DNA of 64,000 nucleotides. It comes from an uncultured Rikenellaceae bacterium. GTDB taxonomy: Bacteria > Bacteroidota > Bacteroidia > Bacteroidales > Rikenellaceae. A program made the position numbers and the translations under genes. Where the stretch lies: positions 1 through 64,000 of the forward strand of contig CAMLTW010000003.1 in assembly GCA_946486375.1 (NCBI GenBank), read 5' to 3'. The notes under the pieces are model-generated. The model was not told the origin of the DNA and made no database searches. It saw nothing but the letters and a program-made list of their open reading frames with translations. Below, in pieces: positions 49,210-58,063 of this stretch (positions are counted from its first letter, which is position 1; each line of letters starts with the position of its first letter).

Positions 49210-49974
49210 ATGAAAACCGTTTGGAACGTTTATTTCAGTCCGTCCGGCACGACGAAAAAGGCGACCGGACGAATCGCTTCCCGTTTTCCGGGAGAGCGAA
49301 AGCACCTGAATCTGCTGGCGTCTCCCGCAGGCGAAGTCCCGTCTCTGGATCGGGAAGACATCCTGGTTGCAGGCGTGCCGGTTTTCGCAGGACGCATTCC
49401 TGACGTCTGCGTCCCTGTTTTGCGCAGGCTGAAAGGGAACGATACGCCTGCCGTGGCCGTGGTGATGTATGGGAACCGGGATTATGAAGACGCGCTGTTG
49501 GAATTGAAAACCCTCCTGGAAGAAGGCGGTTTCCGGGTAATCGGTGCGGCTGCATTCGTGGCTCAGCATTCCATCTTTCCGGAAGTGGGAGCGGGGCGAC
49601 CGGACGAGGTCGATTTGGAACGGATGGACGAATTCGCCGCAGCCTGTTTGCGGAAAATGGAAACCTTCCCTGATGCCGTGTCCGTGGGGGTAAAAGGAAA
49701 TTTTCCCTACAGGGAGGGCGGTCCGATTCCGCTGCGGCCTTCCGGAGGTCGAAAGTGCGACGCCTGCGGCGTGTGTGCCCGGATCTGTCCCGTGGGAGCC
49801 ATCGACCCGGCGCATCCGAAGCGGACGGACGGGAGCCGCTGCATTTCCTGTACGGCTTGTATTGCGGCCTGTCCGCACAAGGCCCGCAGGTTTCGCGGGC
49901 TGCTGTACCGGATGGTTCGCCGCAAATTCCGGAAGAAGTTTTCCGTTCGGAAAGAACCGGAATGGTTCGTGTGA
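49210..49974 (+). CDS. EFR1-type ferredoxin-flavodoxin fusion protein
   Basis: A 254-residue electron carrier. The N-terminal half is flavodoxin-like (VYFSPSGTTKKATGRIASRF, an FMN phosphate loop at about 6-25, and VVMYGNRDYEDALLEL). The C-terminal third has two 4Fe-4S clusters: CDACGVCARICPVGAI (about 182-197) and CISCTACIAACPHKAR (about 213-228). This is the 'EFR1 family ferredoxin' architecture. The N-terminal flavodoxin loop shows it is not a plain ferredoxin. The redox partner is unknown. It begins 35 bases after murG, in the same direction, so it may ride on the dcw transcript. Confidence 0.85.
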   Translation: MKTVWNVYFSPSGTTKKATGRIASRFPGERKHLNLLASPAGEVPSLDREDILVAGVPVFAGRIPDVCVPVLRRLKGNDTPAVAVVMYGNRDYEDALLELKTLLEEGGFRVIGAAAFVAQHSIFPEVGAGRPDEVDLERMDEFAAACLRKMETFPDAVSVGVKGNFPYREGGPIPLRPSGGRKCDACGVCARICPVGAIDPAHPKRTDGSRCISCTACIAACPHKARRFRGLLYRMVRRKFRKKFSVRKEPEWFV

Positions 49975-50028
49975 CCGTGATCCGGTGGGGCGGAAAAGGG
50001 GAGGAAGAAAAGCGGATATAGAATTAGG

Positions 50029-50447
50029 ATGACGGACGGACAAGCGGGAAAAGAGCGGCATCCGGTCGAACCGATCCGGAACCGAGAATCGGAGGCGGAT
50101 GCACTGACGGCACTTTGGGAACGTTCCGTCCGAGCGACCCATTTATTTTTGGCGGAAGACGATATCGTTTCTTTGCGTCCGGCTGTCCGGGAAGGAATTG
50201 CCTGCGTGGAATGCCTGTTCGTCGTCCGGAATGCGGACGGTGTGCCGGAAGGGTTCATGGGAACTACGGGAAACAAACTGGAAATGCTGTTTGCGGAGTG
50301 GAATATGCGGATGTGAACGAACAGAATCCGCTGGCATTGGGGTTTTACGAACAGGCCGGATTCCGGGTGGCCGGCCGTTCCGAACGGGACGAGGCCGGGC
50401 GTCCGTTCCCCATACTGCATCTGACCTGTGCGCCGGAAAAGGGTTGA
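50029..50447 (+). pseudogene. Broken YjaB-like GNAT acetyltransferase gene
   Basis: The first frame (95 residues) reads like the N-terminus of YjaB-type acetyltransferases (LTALWERSVRATHLFLAEDD, then GFMGTTGNKLEMLF). It then leaves the family and stops at 50,316. In another frame the family resumes (DVNEQNPLALGFYEQAGF, then GRSERDEAGRPFPILHL) and ends at 50,447. The block between, which in intact homologues holds the acetyl-CoA loop (RGxGxG), is missing. So the gene has both an internal deletion and a frame change and cannot make a working enzyme. It lies 54 bases after the EFR1 gene. Confidence 0.8.
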
Positions 50448-50476
50448 CCTCAGACATACCGGTGCCTCCGGACGAT

Positions 50477-50510
50477 AAAAAGGAGGAATACGGCTGACCG
50501 TACCCCTCCT
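50477..50510 (-). terminator. Terminator of the tryptophanase-family lyase gene
   Basis: On the minus strand a 13-bp stem (aggaggggtacgg / ccgtattcctcct, with two G-U pairs) is followed by five T. The plus-strand version has mismatches, so it acts on the minus strand. Confidence 0.75.
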
Positions 50511-50546
50511 GCCAAACACATTAAAAGAAGATTTTTTCTTATCCTG

Positions 50547-51995
50547 TTACAGGCTGTCTCCGAAATCCTTGCGGAATTTGTCCAGCAACCGGGCCGGCCA
50601 GTCCGTCGTGGGTTCCAGACCGCCCATGAAGAATCGGAGCACGGGCGGTTCGTAGACGAACTTCAGCCCGCCGATCATGTCCCGATTGTCGTAGAGCCAG
50701 TGCAGCCGGTCGACGACGTATTTGATTTGCGACAGGGTGAACACGCGCCGCGGCACGGCCAGCCGGAGCAGTTCCACGTCGGCGAGGATTTCCACGCCGT
50801 TTTCGTCCCGGACGCTGGAGATGGTGCCCCGCTCCATGCCCCGGATGCCGGAGATCAGGTACAGGGCCGCCGCCAATGCTCCCGCCGGGTATTCCGTTTG
50901 CGGGATATGGGGACAGAAAGCCATCGCGTCCACATGTCCTCCGAGCACGCCCGGAGGGGTCACTACGGGGATGCCCAGTTTGTCGAGTTCCGTCACGAGG
51001 TATTTGATGAATTGCGGGCTTTGGCTGATCATCGTCTCGTCGAGCGTTTCATACAGTCCGACCGCCATCGCTTCGATTTCCCGCACCGAGATACCTCCGT
51101 AGGTCAGGAATCCTTCGTAGAGCGGAATCAGGGCTTCCATCTTGTTGTACAGCTCTTTCCGGTTGGTGCAGATGCCGCCTCCCCGCGACGAGGTGAGTTT
51201 CCGGGCCGAAAAATAGACCAGATCGGCCAGTCCCGTCATGGTCTTGATGATGTCTCCCAAAGAGTTTTCGTTCCAGGCTTTTTCCCGTTGTTTGATCAGG
51301 TAGGCGTTTTCGCCCAGCAGGGAAGCGTCCAGCACCAGCATGATGCCGTATTTGTCGGCTATCCGGCGCACGTCCATCAGGTTGCTCATCGAGAAGGGCT
51401 GTCCCCCGATCAGGTTGGTGGAAGCCTCCATCCGGATGAAGGGGATGTTTTCGGTACCGATCTCCTGAATGGACTTTTCCAGTTTCTCGATGTCCATGTT
51501 TCCCTTGAACGGCTTGTCGGAACGGATGGTCAGCGCGTCGTCGTGCAGCAGTTCCACGACTTTGCCGCCGCATTCCATGATGTGCGCCAGCGTGGTGGTG
51601 AAATGGTAGTTCGTCGGAATGACGTTTCCGGGTTTGACGAAGGCCTTGCAGATCACGTTTTCCGCCGCCCGTCCCTGATGCACCGGCAGCAGGTATTTTT
51701 TCCCCAGCACTTCCTGTACCGCCTGGTGGAGTTTCTCGAAACTCTGGGAACCGGCATAGGCGTCGTCGGCCTGGAACATGGCTGCTATCTGATTATCGCT
51801 CATGGCATTGGTGCCGCTGTCGGTCAGCATGTCCAGGTAAACGTCCCGCGTGCTCAGCCGGAAGGTGTTGAATCCCGCTTCCTTGATGGCGTCCAGCCGT
51901 CGTTCGATGGGCACCAGGTGGAGTTTTTGCACCACCCGCACTTTGTGCAACTCCAGCGGAATGTCCTCCCCGCCGTAAAATTTCACTTTGGTCAT
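50547..51995 (-). CDS. Tryptophanase-family PLP lyase with tyrosine phenol-lyase-like substrate residues
   Basis: Beta-eliminating lyase that splits an aromatic amino acid to a phenol or indole, pyruvate and ammonia. The 482 residues align along the family: LLTDSGTNAMSD near the start and the PLP-lysine region SARKLTSSRGGGI (Lys about 266). Three substrate-pocket markers resemble tyrosine phenol-lyase, not tryptophanase. They are FTTT (Thr about 131; tryptophanase has FDTT), MERG (Arg about 388; tryptophanase has VEIG) and LRFF (about 451-454; tryptophanase has LRHF). However, the usual Asp-x-x-Arg after the PLP-ring Asp reads DASL, so a normally conserved Arg is Leu. It is transcribed alone with a -7 element at 52,030. 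Phenol release from tyrosine is the best guess; activity is unproven. Confidence 0.8.
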   Translation of the reverse strand: MTKVKFYGGEDIPLELHKVRVVQKLHLVPIERRLDAIKEAGFNTFRLSTRDVYLDMLTDSGTNAMSDNQIAAMFQADDAYAGSQSFEKLHQAVQEVLGKKYLLPVHQGRAAENVICKAFVKPGNVIPTNYHFTTTLAHIMECGGKVVELLHDDALTIRSDKPFKGNMDIEKLEKSIQEIGTENIPFIRMEASTNLIGGQPFSMSNLMDVRRIADKYGIMLVLDASLLGENAYLIKQREKAWNENSLGDIIKTMTGLADLVYFSARKLTSSRGGGICTNRKELYNKMEALIPLYEGFLTYGGISVREIEAMAVGLYETLDETMISQSPQFIKYLVTELDKLGIPVVTPPGVLGGHVDAMAFCPHIPQTEYPAGALAAALYLISGIRGMERGTISSVRDENGVEILADVELLRLAVPRRVFTLSQIKYVVDRLHWLYDNRDMIGGLKFVYEPPVLRFFMGGLEPTTDWPARLLDKFRKDFGDSL

Positions 51996-52029
51996 GGTTT
52001 CGGTCGTGTTTTAGGTTTTTATCCGATCT

Positions 52030-52037
52030 CAAATATA
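52030..52037 (-). promoter_or_regulatory. -7 element for the tryptophanase-family lyase
   Basis: The minus strand reads TATATTTG, an exact TAnnTTTG match, 35 bases before the start codon, within an AT-rich stretch. Confidence 0.55.
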
Positions 52038-52204
52038 GGGAGAATTGTTAAGAAATAAAAAGTAAAACGTAAATTTTAACAAATCCTTCCCTCGAAGCCG
52101 GTATCCGAACGCAAGGAAACCCTTCCGGTCGGACAAAGACGCATGCTTGCATGGATGGATCGACCGAAAAAAGAGATGCACTTCCGGTATTGCGGGACAG
52201 GGAC

Positions 52205-52234
52205 AAAAAAATTCCGGGCTTTCGAAGCCCGGAA
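52205..52234 (-). terminator. Terminator of the rpsF-rpsR-rplI operon
   Basis: On the minus strand a perfect 10-bp stem (ttccgggctt / aagcccggaa) with a 3-base loop is followed by seven T, 45 bases after the rplI stop codon. Confidence 0.9.
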
Positions 52235-52278
52235 CTCTTATCGCTTGAAAAAGGAAACGAATAACGTTTCCCAAAGAA

Positions 52279-52725
52279 TTATTCTTCTGCAGCCACCACG
52301 TCCACCTTCACCTCGGCCTTCACTTCGCGGTGCAGCTTGATCACGGCCACGTACGATCCCAGTTCCTTCACCGTATCCAGCACGATATTTTTCCGGTCGA
52401 TGTCGAAGCCTTTGGCCTTCAACGCATCGGCTACCTGTGCGCTCGTCACCGAACCGAAAATCTTGTTCGATTCGCTGGCTTTCGCCGCAATGGTCAGCGC
52501 CACTTCGTTCAATGCCGCAGCCAGTTGTTCCGCATCGGCTTTGATCTTGGCTTCCTTATGAGCGCGTTGTTTGATGGTTTCGGCGAGCACTTTCTTGGCC
52601 GAGGGGGTAGCCACGGTAGCCAGCCCCTGCGGGATCAGGTAGTTGTTCGCATAGCCCGGACGCACGGAAACGATGTCGTTCGCGTAACCCAGGTTTTCCA
52701 CGTCTTTTTTCAGTATGATTTCCAT
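52279..52725 (-). CDS. rplI: 50S ribosomal protein L9
   Basis: Binds 23S rRNA domain V at the base of the L1 stalk. The 148 residues have the N-terminal RNA-binding domain with GYANDIVSVRPGYANNYLIPQG (the L9 signature, about 13-34). A long connecting helix (about 45-75) and a small C-terminal domain follow. Length is normal. It is the last gene of rpsF-rpsR-rplI, 21 bases after rpsR. Confidence 0.97.
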   Translation of the reverse strand: MEIILKKDVENLGYANDIVSVRPGYANNYLIPQGLATVATPSAKKVLAETIKQRAHKEAKIKADAEQLAAALNEVALTIAAKASESNKIFGSVTSAQVADALKAKGFDIDRKNIVLDTVKELGSYVAVIKLHREVKAEVKVDVVAAEE

Positions 52726-52746
52726 TTGTTCTCCTCCGCTTTAGAA

Positions 52747-53016
52747 TTACTTGAACATGTCGGTTACGAAGGGCAGGATGGCCAGGTGGCGGGCACGTTT
52801 GACAGCCGTCGCGACCTTCTTCTGGTATTTCTGCGAGGTTCCGGTCAGGCGGCGGGGCAGGATTTTGCCCTGCTCGTTGAGGAACTTCTTCAAAAAGTCG
52901 GCATCCTTGTAGTCGATGTACTTGATACCGCTCTTTTTGAACCGACAATATTTTTTCTTCTTGACCTCTACGGTGGGAGGATTCAGGTATCTGATTTCGG
53001 ATTGTCCAGCTGCCAT
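52747..53016 (-). CDS. rpsR: 30S ribosomal protein S18
   Basis: Small ribosomal subunit protein that dimerises with S6. The 89 residues contain [40 protein letters not shown] (the S18 signature) and the basic C-terminal HLAILPFV. It starts 2 bases after the rpsF stop codon, so translation is coupled. Confidence 0.97.
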   Translation of the reverse strand: MAAGQSEIRYLNPPTVEVKKKKYCRFKKSGIKYIDYKDADFLKKFLNEQGKILPRRLTGTSQKYQKKVATAVKRARHLAILPFVTDMFK

Positions 53017-53018
53017 GA

Positions 53019-53360
53019 CTATTCTTCTTTTTTAGCGTTTTGACCTCTTCTCTTTTCTGCGTATTCCACGGCGTATTTGTCCATCTTGAACGTCAAAAAA
53101 CGGATGACCCGTTCGTCGCGGCGATAATTGGTTTCGAGTTTCTCGATGAGATCCCCCTCACCCGTAAACTGGAACAGCGTGTAGAAGCCCGTCGATTTTT
53201 TCTGGATCGGGTAGGCGAGCTTGCGCAGCCCCCAGTCCTCTTCGCTTTCGATCTGACCTCCGTTTTCGGTAATGATACCGCGGAATTTGCTAACCAGTTC
53301 CTTCAGCTGTACGTCGGACAGCACGGGAGTAGCAATGAAAACGGTTTCGTAATGATTCAT
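53019..53360 (-). CDS. rpsF: 30S ribosomal protein S6
   Basis: Small ribosomal subunit protein; binds S18 and 16S rRNA. The 113 residues begin [20 protein letters not shown] and contain [18 protein letters not shown] and the [12 protein letters not shown] stretch. The C-terminus is basic and Lys/Glu-rich. It is the first gene of the operon, with a full promoter (TTTG-N19-TACCTTTG) 41 bases upstream. Confidence 0.97.
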   Translation of the reverse strand: MNHYETVFIATPVLSDVQLKELVSKFRGIITENGGQIESEEDWGLRKLAYPIQKKSTGFYTLFQFTGEGDLIEKLETNYRRDERVIRFLTFKMDKYAVEYAEKRRGQNAKKEE

Positions 53361-53400
53361 AAAAATGAAATTTTAAGAAAATTTTGTACAAATGCGACCG

Positions 53401-53431
53401 CAAAGGTAAACAACTTTTCCGGAAAATCAAA
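53401..53431 (-). promoter_or_regulatory. Bacteroidetes-type promoter of the rpsF operon
   Basis: On the minus strand TTTG (-33) lies 19 bases before TACCTTTG (-7), a full match to the primary-sigma consensus TTTG-N19-TAnnTTTG. It is placed 41 bases upstream of the rpsF start codon. Confidence 0.8.
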
Positions 53432-53494
53432 CGCCTTCGCGTCGCACTTTCCGGGTTTTTCGTTCCGCGCCGTTCGTCGGCCGGGCAAAAACCT

Positions 53495-53721
53495 TATTTT
53501 TGTCCGGTACCGAAATGTCGGAAACGATGACGGGATACGGTTTTGTCCGGACGGGTGCGCCCGTCCCGCCGGTCAGGGCGGCCGATTGCGGTTACAATGC
53601 GATGCGTGCTTCCGCCGGCCCGGTTTCCGAAGATAAAGGTTTCGGCACGGCATACCGAAACGGCCTTTCCCTTAGGTTGTCGGAGGCGGAGAAAGAGTCC
53701 GAAGGCTACCGTTCGAGGTAG
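53495..53721 (+). other. Small frame with a plus-strand -7 element, doubtful gene
   Basis: TATTTTTG at 53,495-53,502 is an exact -7 match. An ATG frame starts at 53,515 and runs 68 codons, beginning MSETMTGYGFVRTGA and ending inside the 3' end of the convergent TolC gene. The opening MTGYG recalls the start of YicC proteins, but the rest does not fit that family. It may be a decayed gene or a chance frame. No other gene is supported between rpsF and tolC. Confidence 0.25.
53639..53661 (-). terminator. Possible terminator of the first RND operon
   Basis: On the minus strand a 7-bp stem (gtttcgg / ccgaaac) with a 9-base loop lies about 45 bases past the TolC stop; the sequence after it (CTTTATC) is only weakly T-rich. 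Confidence 0.4.
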
Positions 53722-55022
53722 GAGAGGATGTTGCCGCTGATCTGTTGCAGCGAGATTTCGCAGAGCTTGGTGTTGTACTGCGCCGTCAGAATCCGTTCTT
53801 CCGCATCCAGCAGGCTCTTTTGAGCTTCCCTCATTTCGATGCCGGACAGGTCGCCCAGCAGGTAACGCTCCATGGCGATTTCATGGTTTTCTTTCGCCGC
53901 CGCCAGGTTTTCCTTTTCCAGGTAAAGTACCTCTTTGTTGTTCAGGTAGGCCTGCCAGAAATTGGCCAGGTCGGCGCGGAGCGACTGTTCGAGTTGCATG
54001 CGTTCCAGGTCTGCGTTTTCGATGCGGATCCGGGCGTTTTGCTGTTCCCTGCGCCGGTTCCCGTCGAAAAGGGTGAATCCGAGCCGGATGCCGGCGCTCG
54101 GCCCGAAGTTTTGCCGGGTGCGGTTGGCGCCGCTTCCGTAGCGGTTCCAACTGTAGGCGTATCCCGCGTTCAGGTTCATGTAGGGATAATTCCGCGCCCG
54201 GATCGTTTTCAGGTCGAGTTCGGCCAGGGTCTTGTCCCTTTCCGCCATCAGCAGGGAAGCGTTCGTGCGGAGCATGCCCTCTTCGAGCGTGTGCCATTCC
54301 AGCCGGTCGTTCACCCGGATCACGGAATCGCCTGCCCGGAATTTTTCGTTGACGTTCGGATTGGCCATCAGTTCGTTCAGCCGGATGCGGGAGGCGATCA
54401 CCAGTTCCTGCTGGTTCATGTACTTGGAACTGTCCGCATTGAAGTCCACCCGCGCCTGCTGCAGGTCGAGCCGCGAAAAGTTGCCGATCTGATAGCGGGC
54501 CTCCACGATCCTCAAACGCTCCTTGGACAGGGAAACGGCGTATCGGAAGTTTTTAAGCCGGATTTCTTGCTGAATGAAATTGTAATATTCCGCAATCAGG
54601 CTGGCCATGAAGTCTTCGAGGGTGATGCGCGTTGCGAGTTCCCCCATCTGCTGCAATTCCTTCAGCCGGGCATAGTTGGTCTGCACCCGGAAACCGTCGA
54701 AAAGCGTCCAGTTCAGCTCCGCTCCGAGGTTGGCCGAGTGGTTGAGCGTACCGTTTTCCGACAGCCTTTCTCCTGCGCGGGCGTTCGTCCGTGCGGAGGT
54801 CAGATCGCCGCCGTAACCCGCCGTGAGTTCCACGGTGGGGAGATACCCTGCATTGGCGAGGGTGACGTCGTTGTCGGTGATGCGCTGTTCGTTTCGGACG
54901 ATGCGTACCGAGTAATTCCGTTCCAGACCGGTTTCCAGACAGGATTGCAGCGTATGGATATGTTGGGCCGGCAGGGAACAGGTGCCCCACAGCAGCAGGG
55001 CGGTCAGCAGGTATCGGTTCAT
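53706..55022 (-). CDS. TolC-family outer-membrane efflux protein
   Basis: Trimeric outer-membrane channel of a tripartite efflux pump. The 438 residues start with a signal peptide (about 1-19, ending LPAQ). Two tandem outer-membrane-efflux repeats follow, rich in long helices (FMASLIAEYYNFIQQEIR; ERYLLGDLSGIEMREAQKSL). This is the usual TolC/OprM architecture. Substrate specificity is not evident. Its start overlaps the stop of the upstream RND gene by 4 bases, so the genes are translated as a unit. It is third in MFP-RND-OMF order. Confidence 0.93.
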   Translation of the reverse strand: MNRYLLTALLLWGTCSLPAQHIHTLQSCLETGLERNYSVRIVRNEQRITDNDVTLANAGYLPTVELTAGYGGDLTSARTNARAGERLSENGTLNHSANLGAELNWTLFDGFRVQTNYARLKELQQMGELATRITLEDFMASLIAEYYNFIQQEIRLKNFRYAVSLSKERLRIVEARYQIGNFSRLDLQQARVDFNADSSKYMNQQELVIASRIRLNELMANPNVNEKFRAGDSVIRVNDRLEWHTLEEGMLRTNASLLMAERDKTLAELDLKTIRARNYPYMNLNAGYAYSWNRYGSGANRTRQNFGPSAGIRLGFTLFDGNRRREQQNARIRIENADLERMQLEQSLRADLANFWQAYLNNKEVLYLEKENLAAAKENHEIAMERYLLGDLSGIEMREAQKSLLDAEERILTAQYNTKLCEISLQQISGNILSYLER

Positions 55023-58000
55023 TTTTTTTGTTTCTTGATTCGGTTCGTGGACACGTAGCTGTATATGGCGGGAACGATGTACAGCGTCAGGACGGTGGAA
55101 ACGAGCATGCCTCCCACCACGGCCACGCCCATGGCTACCCGCCCGTTGGCCCCTTCCGCCGAGGCGAATGCGAGCGGAAGCAGTCCCAGGATGGTCGAGG
55201 TGCTGGTCATCAGGATCGGACGGAGCCGCTGCAGCGCGGCTTCCTCGATGGCCGTTCCCTTCGGAATGCCCGCTTCCTGCTTCTGGTTGGCGAATTCGAC
55301 GATCAGAATCCCGTTTTTGGCTACCAGCCCGATGAGCATGATGATACCGATCTGGCTGAAGATGTTCATCGTCTGATCCGTGAAATACATGAATACCAGC
55401 GCCCCGGCGATGGCCAGCGGCACGGTGAGCATGATGACCAGCGGGTCTTTGAAACTTTCGAACTGGGCGGCCAGGATAAGATAGATCAGCAAGATAGCCA
55501 GAATGAAGGCGAACATCAGGCTCGAGGAGCTTTCCCTGAATTCCTTGGAATCGCCGGCCAGCGCGGTGCGAAACGTATCGTCGAGAGTGGTTTGGGCGAT
55601 CTTATCCATTTCCTCCAGTCCTTCCCCGATGGTCTTCCTTTTGGCCAGCCCTGCCGACACGGTGGCCGACACGAAGCGGTTGTAGTGGTACAGTTGCGGA
55701 GGCGCCACGCTTTCGGCCAGGCTGACCAGATTGTCCATCTGGATCAGTTCCCCCTTGTCGCTACGGATGTAGATGGATTTGAGGTCGGCGGGTTTGTTCC
55801 GTTGCTGCCGGTTGATTTCTCCCAGAATTTCGTATTGTTTGCCGTTCATGTAGAAGTAGCCCATGCGCTGTCCGCTCAGGCCGTACTGCAAGGTTTGGGC
55901 GATGTTCCGCGTGCTGATTCCCAGTTGGTTGGCCTTGTCGCGGTTGATGGTGATCCGGGCTTCCGGCTTGCTGAATTTCAGGTCGACGTCAGCCATTTGA
56001 AACGTCGGGTTTTCATAGACCCGGGTCATGAAACGGGGCAGCACTTCCGCCAGCTTTTCCAGACTGGTCGTTTGCAGCACGTACTGGACGGGCATCGCGC
56101 TCCGTCGTCCGCCGAACGTGCTTTGCTGCTGTACGAAAGCCCGTGCCTTCGTCCGGTCGCGGAGCGCAGTCGAAATTTCTTCCGCGATTTCCATCTGGGA
56201 ACGTTTCCGGTCGGCGATGTCGGTGAGCGAAAGGCGAATGTTGCCGGCTCCGCTGAATACCCTGGCCGTGACGGCCTCGGCTTCGGGAACCAGCGAATCT
56301 ACCAGTCGGTTGATATCCTCCGTGTAATCCCGCATGTATTCGAAAGTGACTCCTTCCGGCCCGCGGGTGCTGATCGAAATGGCGGATCGGTCTTCCAGCG
56401 GGGCCATCTCCGTCGGGATGACGCTCCAAAGCCATCCGATGAGTCCGATCGTTCCCAGAACGATCGGAAAGGCGAGCACCTTCTTCCGCAGGAAAGCGCC
56501 CAGACTGCGCCGGTAGAAACGGTTCAGGCCTTCGAAAAACGGTTCCGTTTTCCGGTAGAACCAGCCGGGCCGTTCGCGTCGCACCAGCAGTTTGGTCGAA
56601 AGCATCGGCGTCAGGGTGAGAGCCATGAAAGACGAGATGATCACCGCTCCCGAAATCACGAGGCTGAATTCCCGAAACAGCCTTCCCGTCATCCCCTGCA
56701 TGAACACGATGGGAAAAAAAACGGCGACCAGGGTGACCGAGGTGGAAACCACGGCGAAGAAAATTTCCTTGGCCCCTTCGATTCCCGCCTCTTTGGGGCT
56801 CATGCCCCGCTCGATGCGGATGTATATGTTTTCGGTCATCACGATGGCGTCGTCCACCACCAGTCCCACCGAGAGCACTACGGCCAGCATGGAAAGGACA
56901 TTGATGGAAAAGCCGGCCACGTACATGACGAAGAAGGTGCCGATCAGGGAAACGGGAATGACGATGCACGGAACCAGCGTGACACGCCAGTTGCGCAGGA
57001 AAAGGAAAATGATGACGATGACCAGCAGAAACGCTTCGTACACCGTGGATTTTACTTCGTTGATGGAGGCCCGGATGAATTTGGTGTTGTCGAAACCGTA
57101 ACGGGTGATGACGTCTTCCGGCAGGTCTTTCTTCATGGTTTCCATGCGCCGGTAGACGGCGTCGGCGATTTCGATGTGGTTGGCTCCCGGCTGCGGGATG
57201 ACCACGATTCCCACCATCGGAATGCCGTCCATCTTCATGTAGCTGCGGGTGTCCTGCGGCCCGAGTTCGGCCCGTCCGATGTCGCTGAACCGGATGATGC
57301 GGTTGCCGTCTTCCCGGATCACCAGGTCGTTGAATTCCTTCGTGGTGTGCAACAGGCCGAGGGTGCGGATGGTCAGCTCCGTCGTGTTTCCTTCGATGCT
57401 GCCCGAGGGAAGCTCCACGTTTTCCCGGTCGATGGCATTTTTAACGTCCATGGGGGTGATGCCGTAGCCCGCCATCTTTACGGGATCGAGCCACAGGCGC
57501 ATCGAATAGCGTTTTTCTCCCCAGATTTCCACACCGCTGACGTCGCTGATGGTTTGGAGCTGCTCCTTGACGGTGAGATCGGCGATTTCGCTCAGCTCGA
57601 GCAGGGAACGCTTGTCGCTTTGGACGGTCACCATAAGGATGGGAGTGGCGTCGGCATCGGCTTTGGATACCGTGGGCGGGTCGCAGTCGCGGGGCAGGTA
57701 GCGCTGGGCGCGCGAAACCTTGTCGCGTACGTCGTTGGCCGCCGTTTCCAGATCCACCGAGAGTTCGAATTCCACGATGATCCGGCTTTGTCCCTGCCGG
57801 CTGGTGCTCCACATGGCCCGGATGCCGGGGATGCCGTTGATGTTTTGTTCCAGCGGTTCGGTGATCTGGTTTTCGATGACGTCAGCGTTGGCGCCGGCAT
57901 AGGAACAGGTGACTGAAATGATGGGGTTGTCCACGCTGGGATATTCCCGTACGCCCAGATAGGTATATCCGATCACGCCGAACAACAGAATGATCAGCGT

Positions 58001-58051
58001 GAGGACGGTGGCCAGCACGGGGCGCCGGATACTCAGTTCCGAGATGTTCAT
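55019..58051 (-). CDS. RND efflux transporter, HAE1-type inner-membrane permease
   Basis: Proton-driven pump that exports hydrophobic or amphipathic compounds. The 1,010 residues have the RND layout: helix 1, a large periplasmic porter domain, six helices, a second porter domain and five further helices. Motifs include NIYIRIERGMSPKEAGIEGA, VVDDAIVMTENI with the membrane Asp pair region (about 401-412), and GLVAKNGILIVEFANQ in the second half. It lies between the adaptor gene (12 bases upstream) and TolC (4-base overlap). It belongs to the multidrug (HAE1) group; actual substrates are unknown. Confidence 0.94.
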   Translation of the reverse strand: MNISELSIRRPVLATVLTLIILLFGVIGYTYLGVREYPSVDNPIISVTCSYAGANADVIENQITEPLEQNINGIPGIRAMWSTSRQGQSRIIVEFELSVDLETAANDVRDKVSRAQRYLPRDCDPPTVSKADADATPILMVTVQSDKRSLLELSEIADLTVKEQLQTISDVSGVEIWGEKRYSMRLWLDPVKMAGYGITPMDVKNAIDRENVELPSGSIEGNTTELTIRTLGLLHTTKEFNDLVIREDGNRIIRFSDIGRAELGPQDTRSYMKMDGIPMVGIVVIPQPGANHIEIADAVYRRMETMKKDLPEDVITRYGFDNTKFIRASINEVKSTVYEAFLLVIVIIFLFLRNWRVTLVPCIVIPVSLIGTFFVMYVAGFSINVLSMLAVVLSVGLVVDDAIVMTENIYIRIERGMSPKEAGIEGAKEIFFAVVSTSVTLVAVFFPIVFMQGMTGRLFREFSLVISGAVIISSFMALTLTPMLSTKLLVRRERPGWFYRKTEPFFEGLNRFYRRSLGAFLRKKVLAFPIVLGTIGLIGWLWSVIPTEMAPLEDRSAISISTRGPEGVTFEYMRDYTEDINRLVDSLVPEAEAVTARVFSGAGNIRLSLTDIADRKRSQMEIAEEISTALRDRTKARAFVQQQSTFGGRRSAMPVQYVLQTTSLEKLAEVLPRFMTRVYENPTFQMADVDLKFSKPEARITINRDKANQLGISTRNIAQTLQYGLSGQRMGYFYMNGKQYEILGEINRQQRNKPADLKSIYIRSDKGELIQMDNLVSLAESVAPPQLYHYNRFVSATVSAGLAKRKTIGEGLEEMDKIAQTTLDDTFRTALAGDSKEFRESSSSLMFAFILAILLIYLILAAQFESFKDPLVIMLTVPLAIAGALVFMYFTDQTMNIFSQIGIIMLIGLVAKNGILIVEFANQKQEAGIPKGTAIEEAALQRLRPILMTSTSTILGLLPLAFASAEGANGRVAMGVAVVGGMLVSTVLTLYIVPAIYSYVSTNRIKKQKK

Positions 58052-58063
58052 GCGGTTGTCGGG

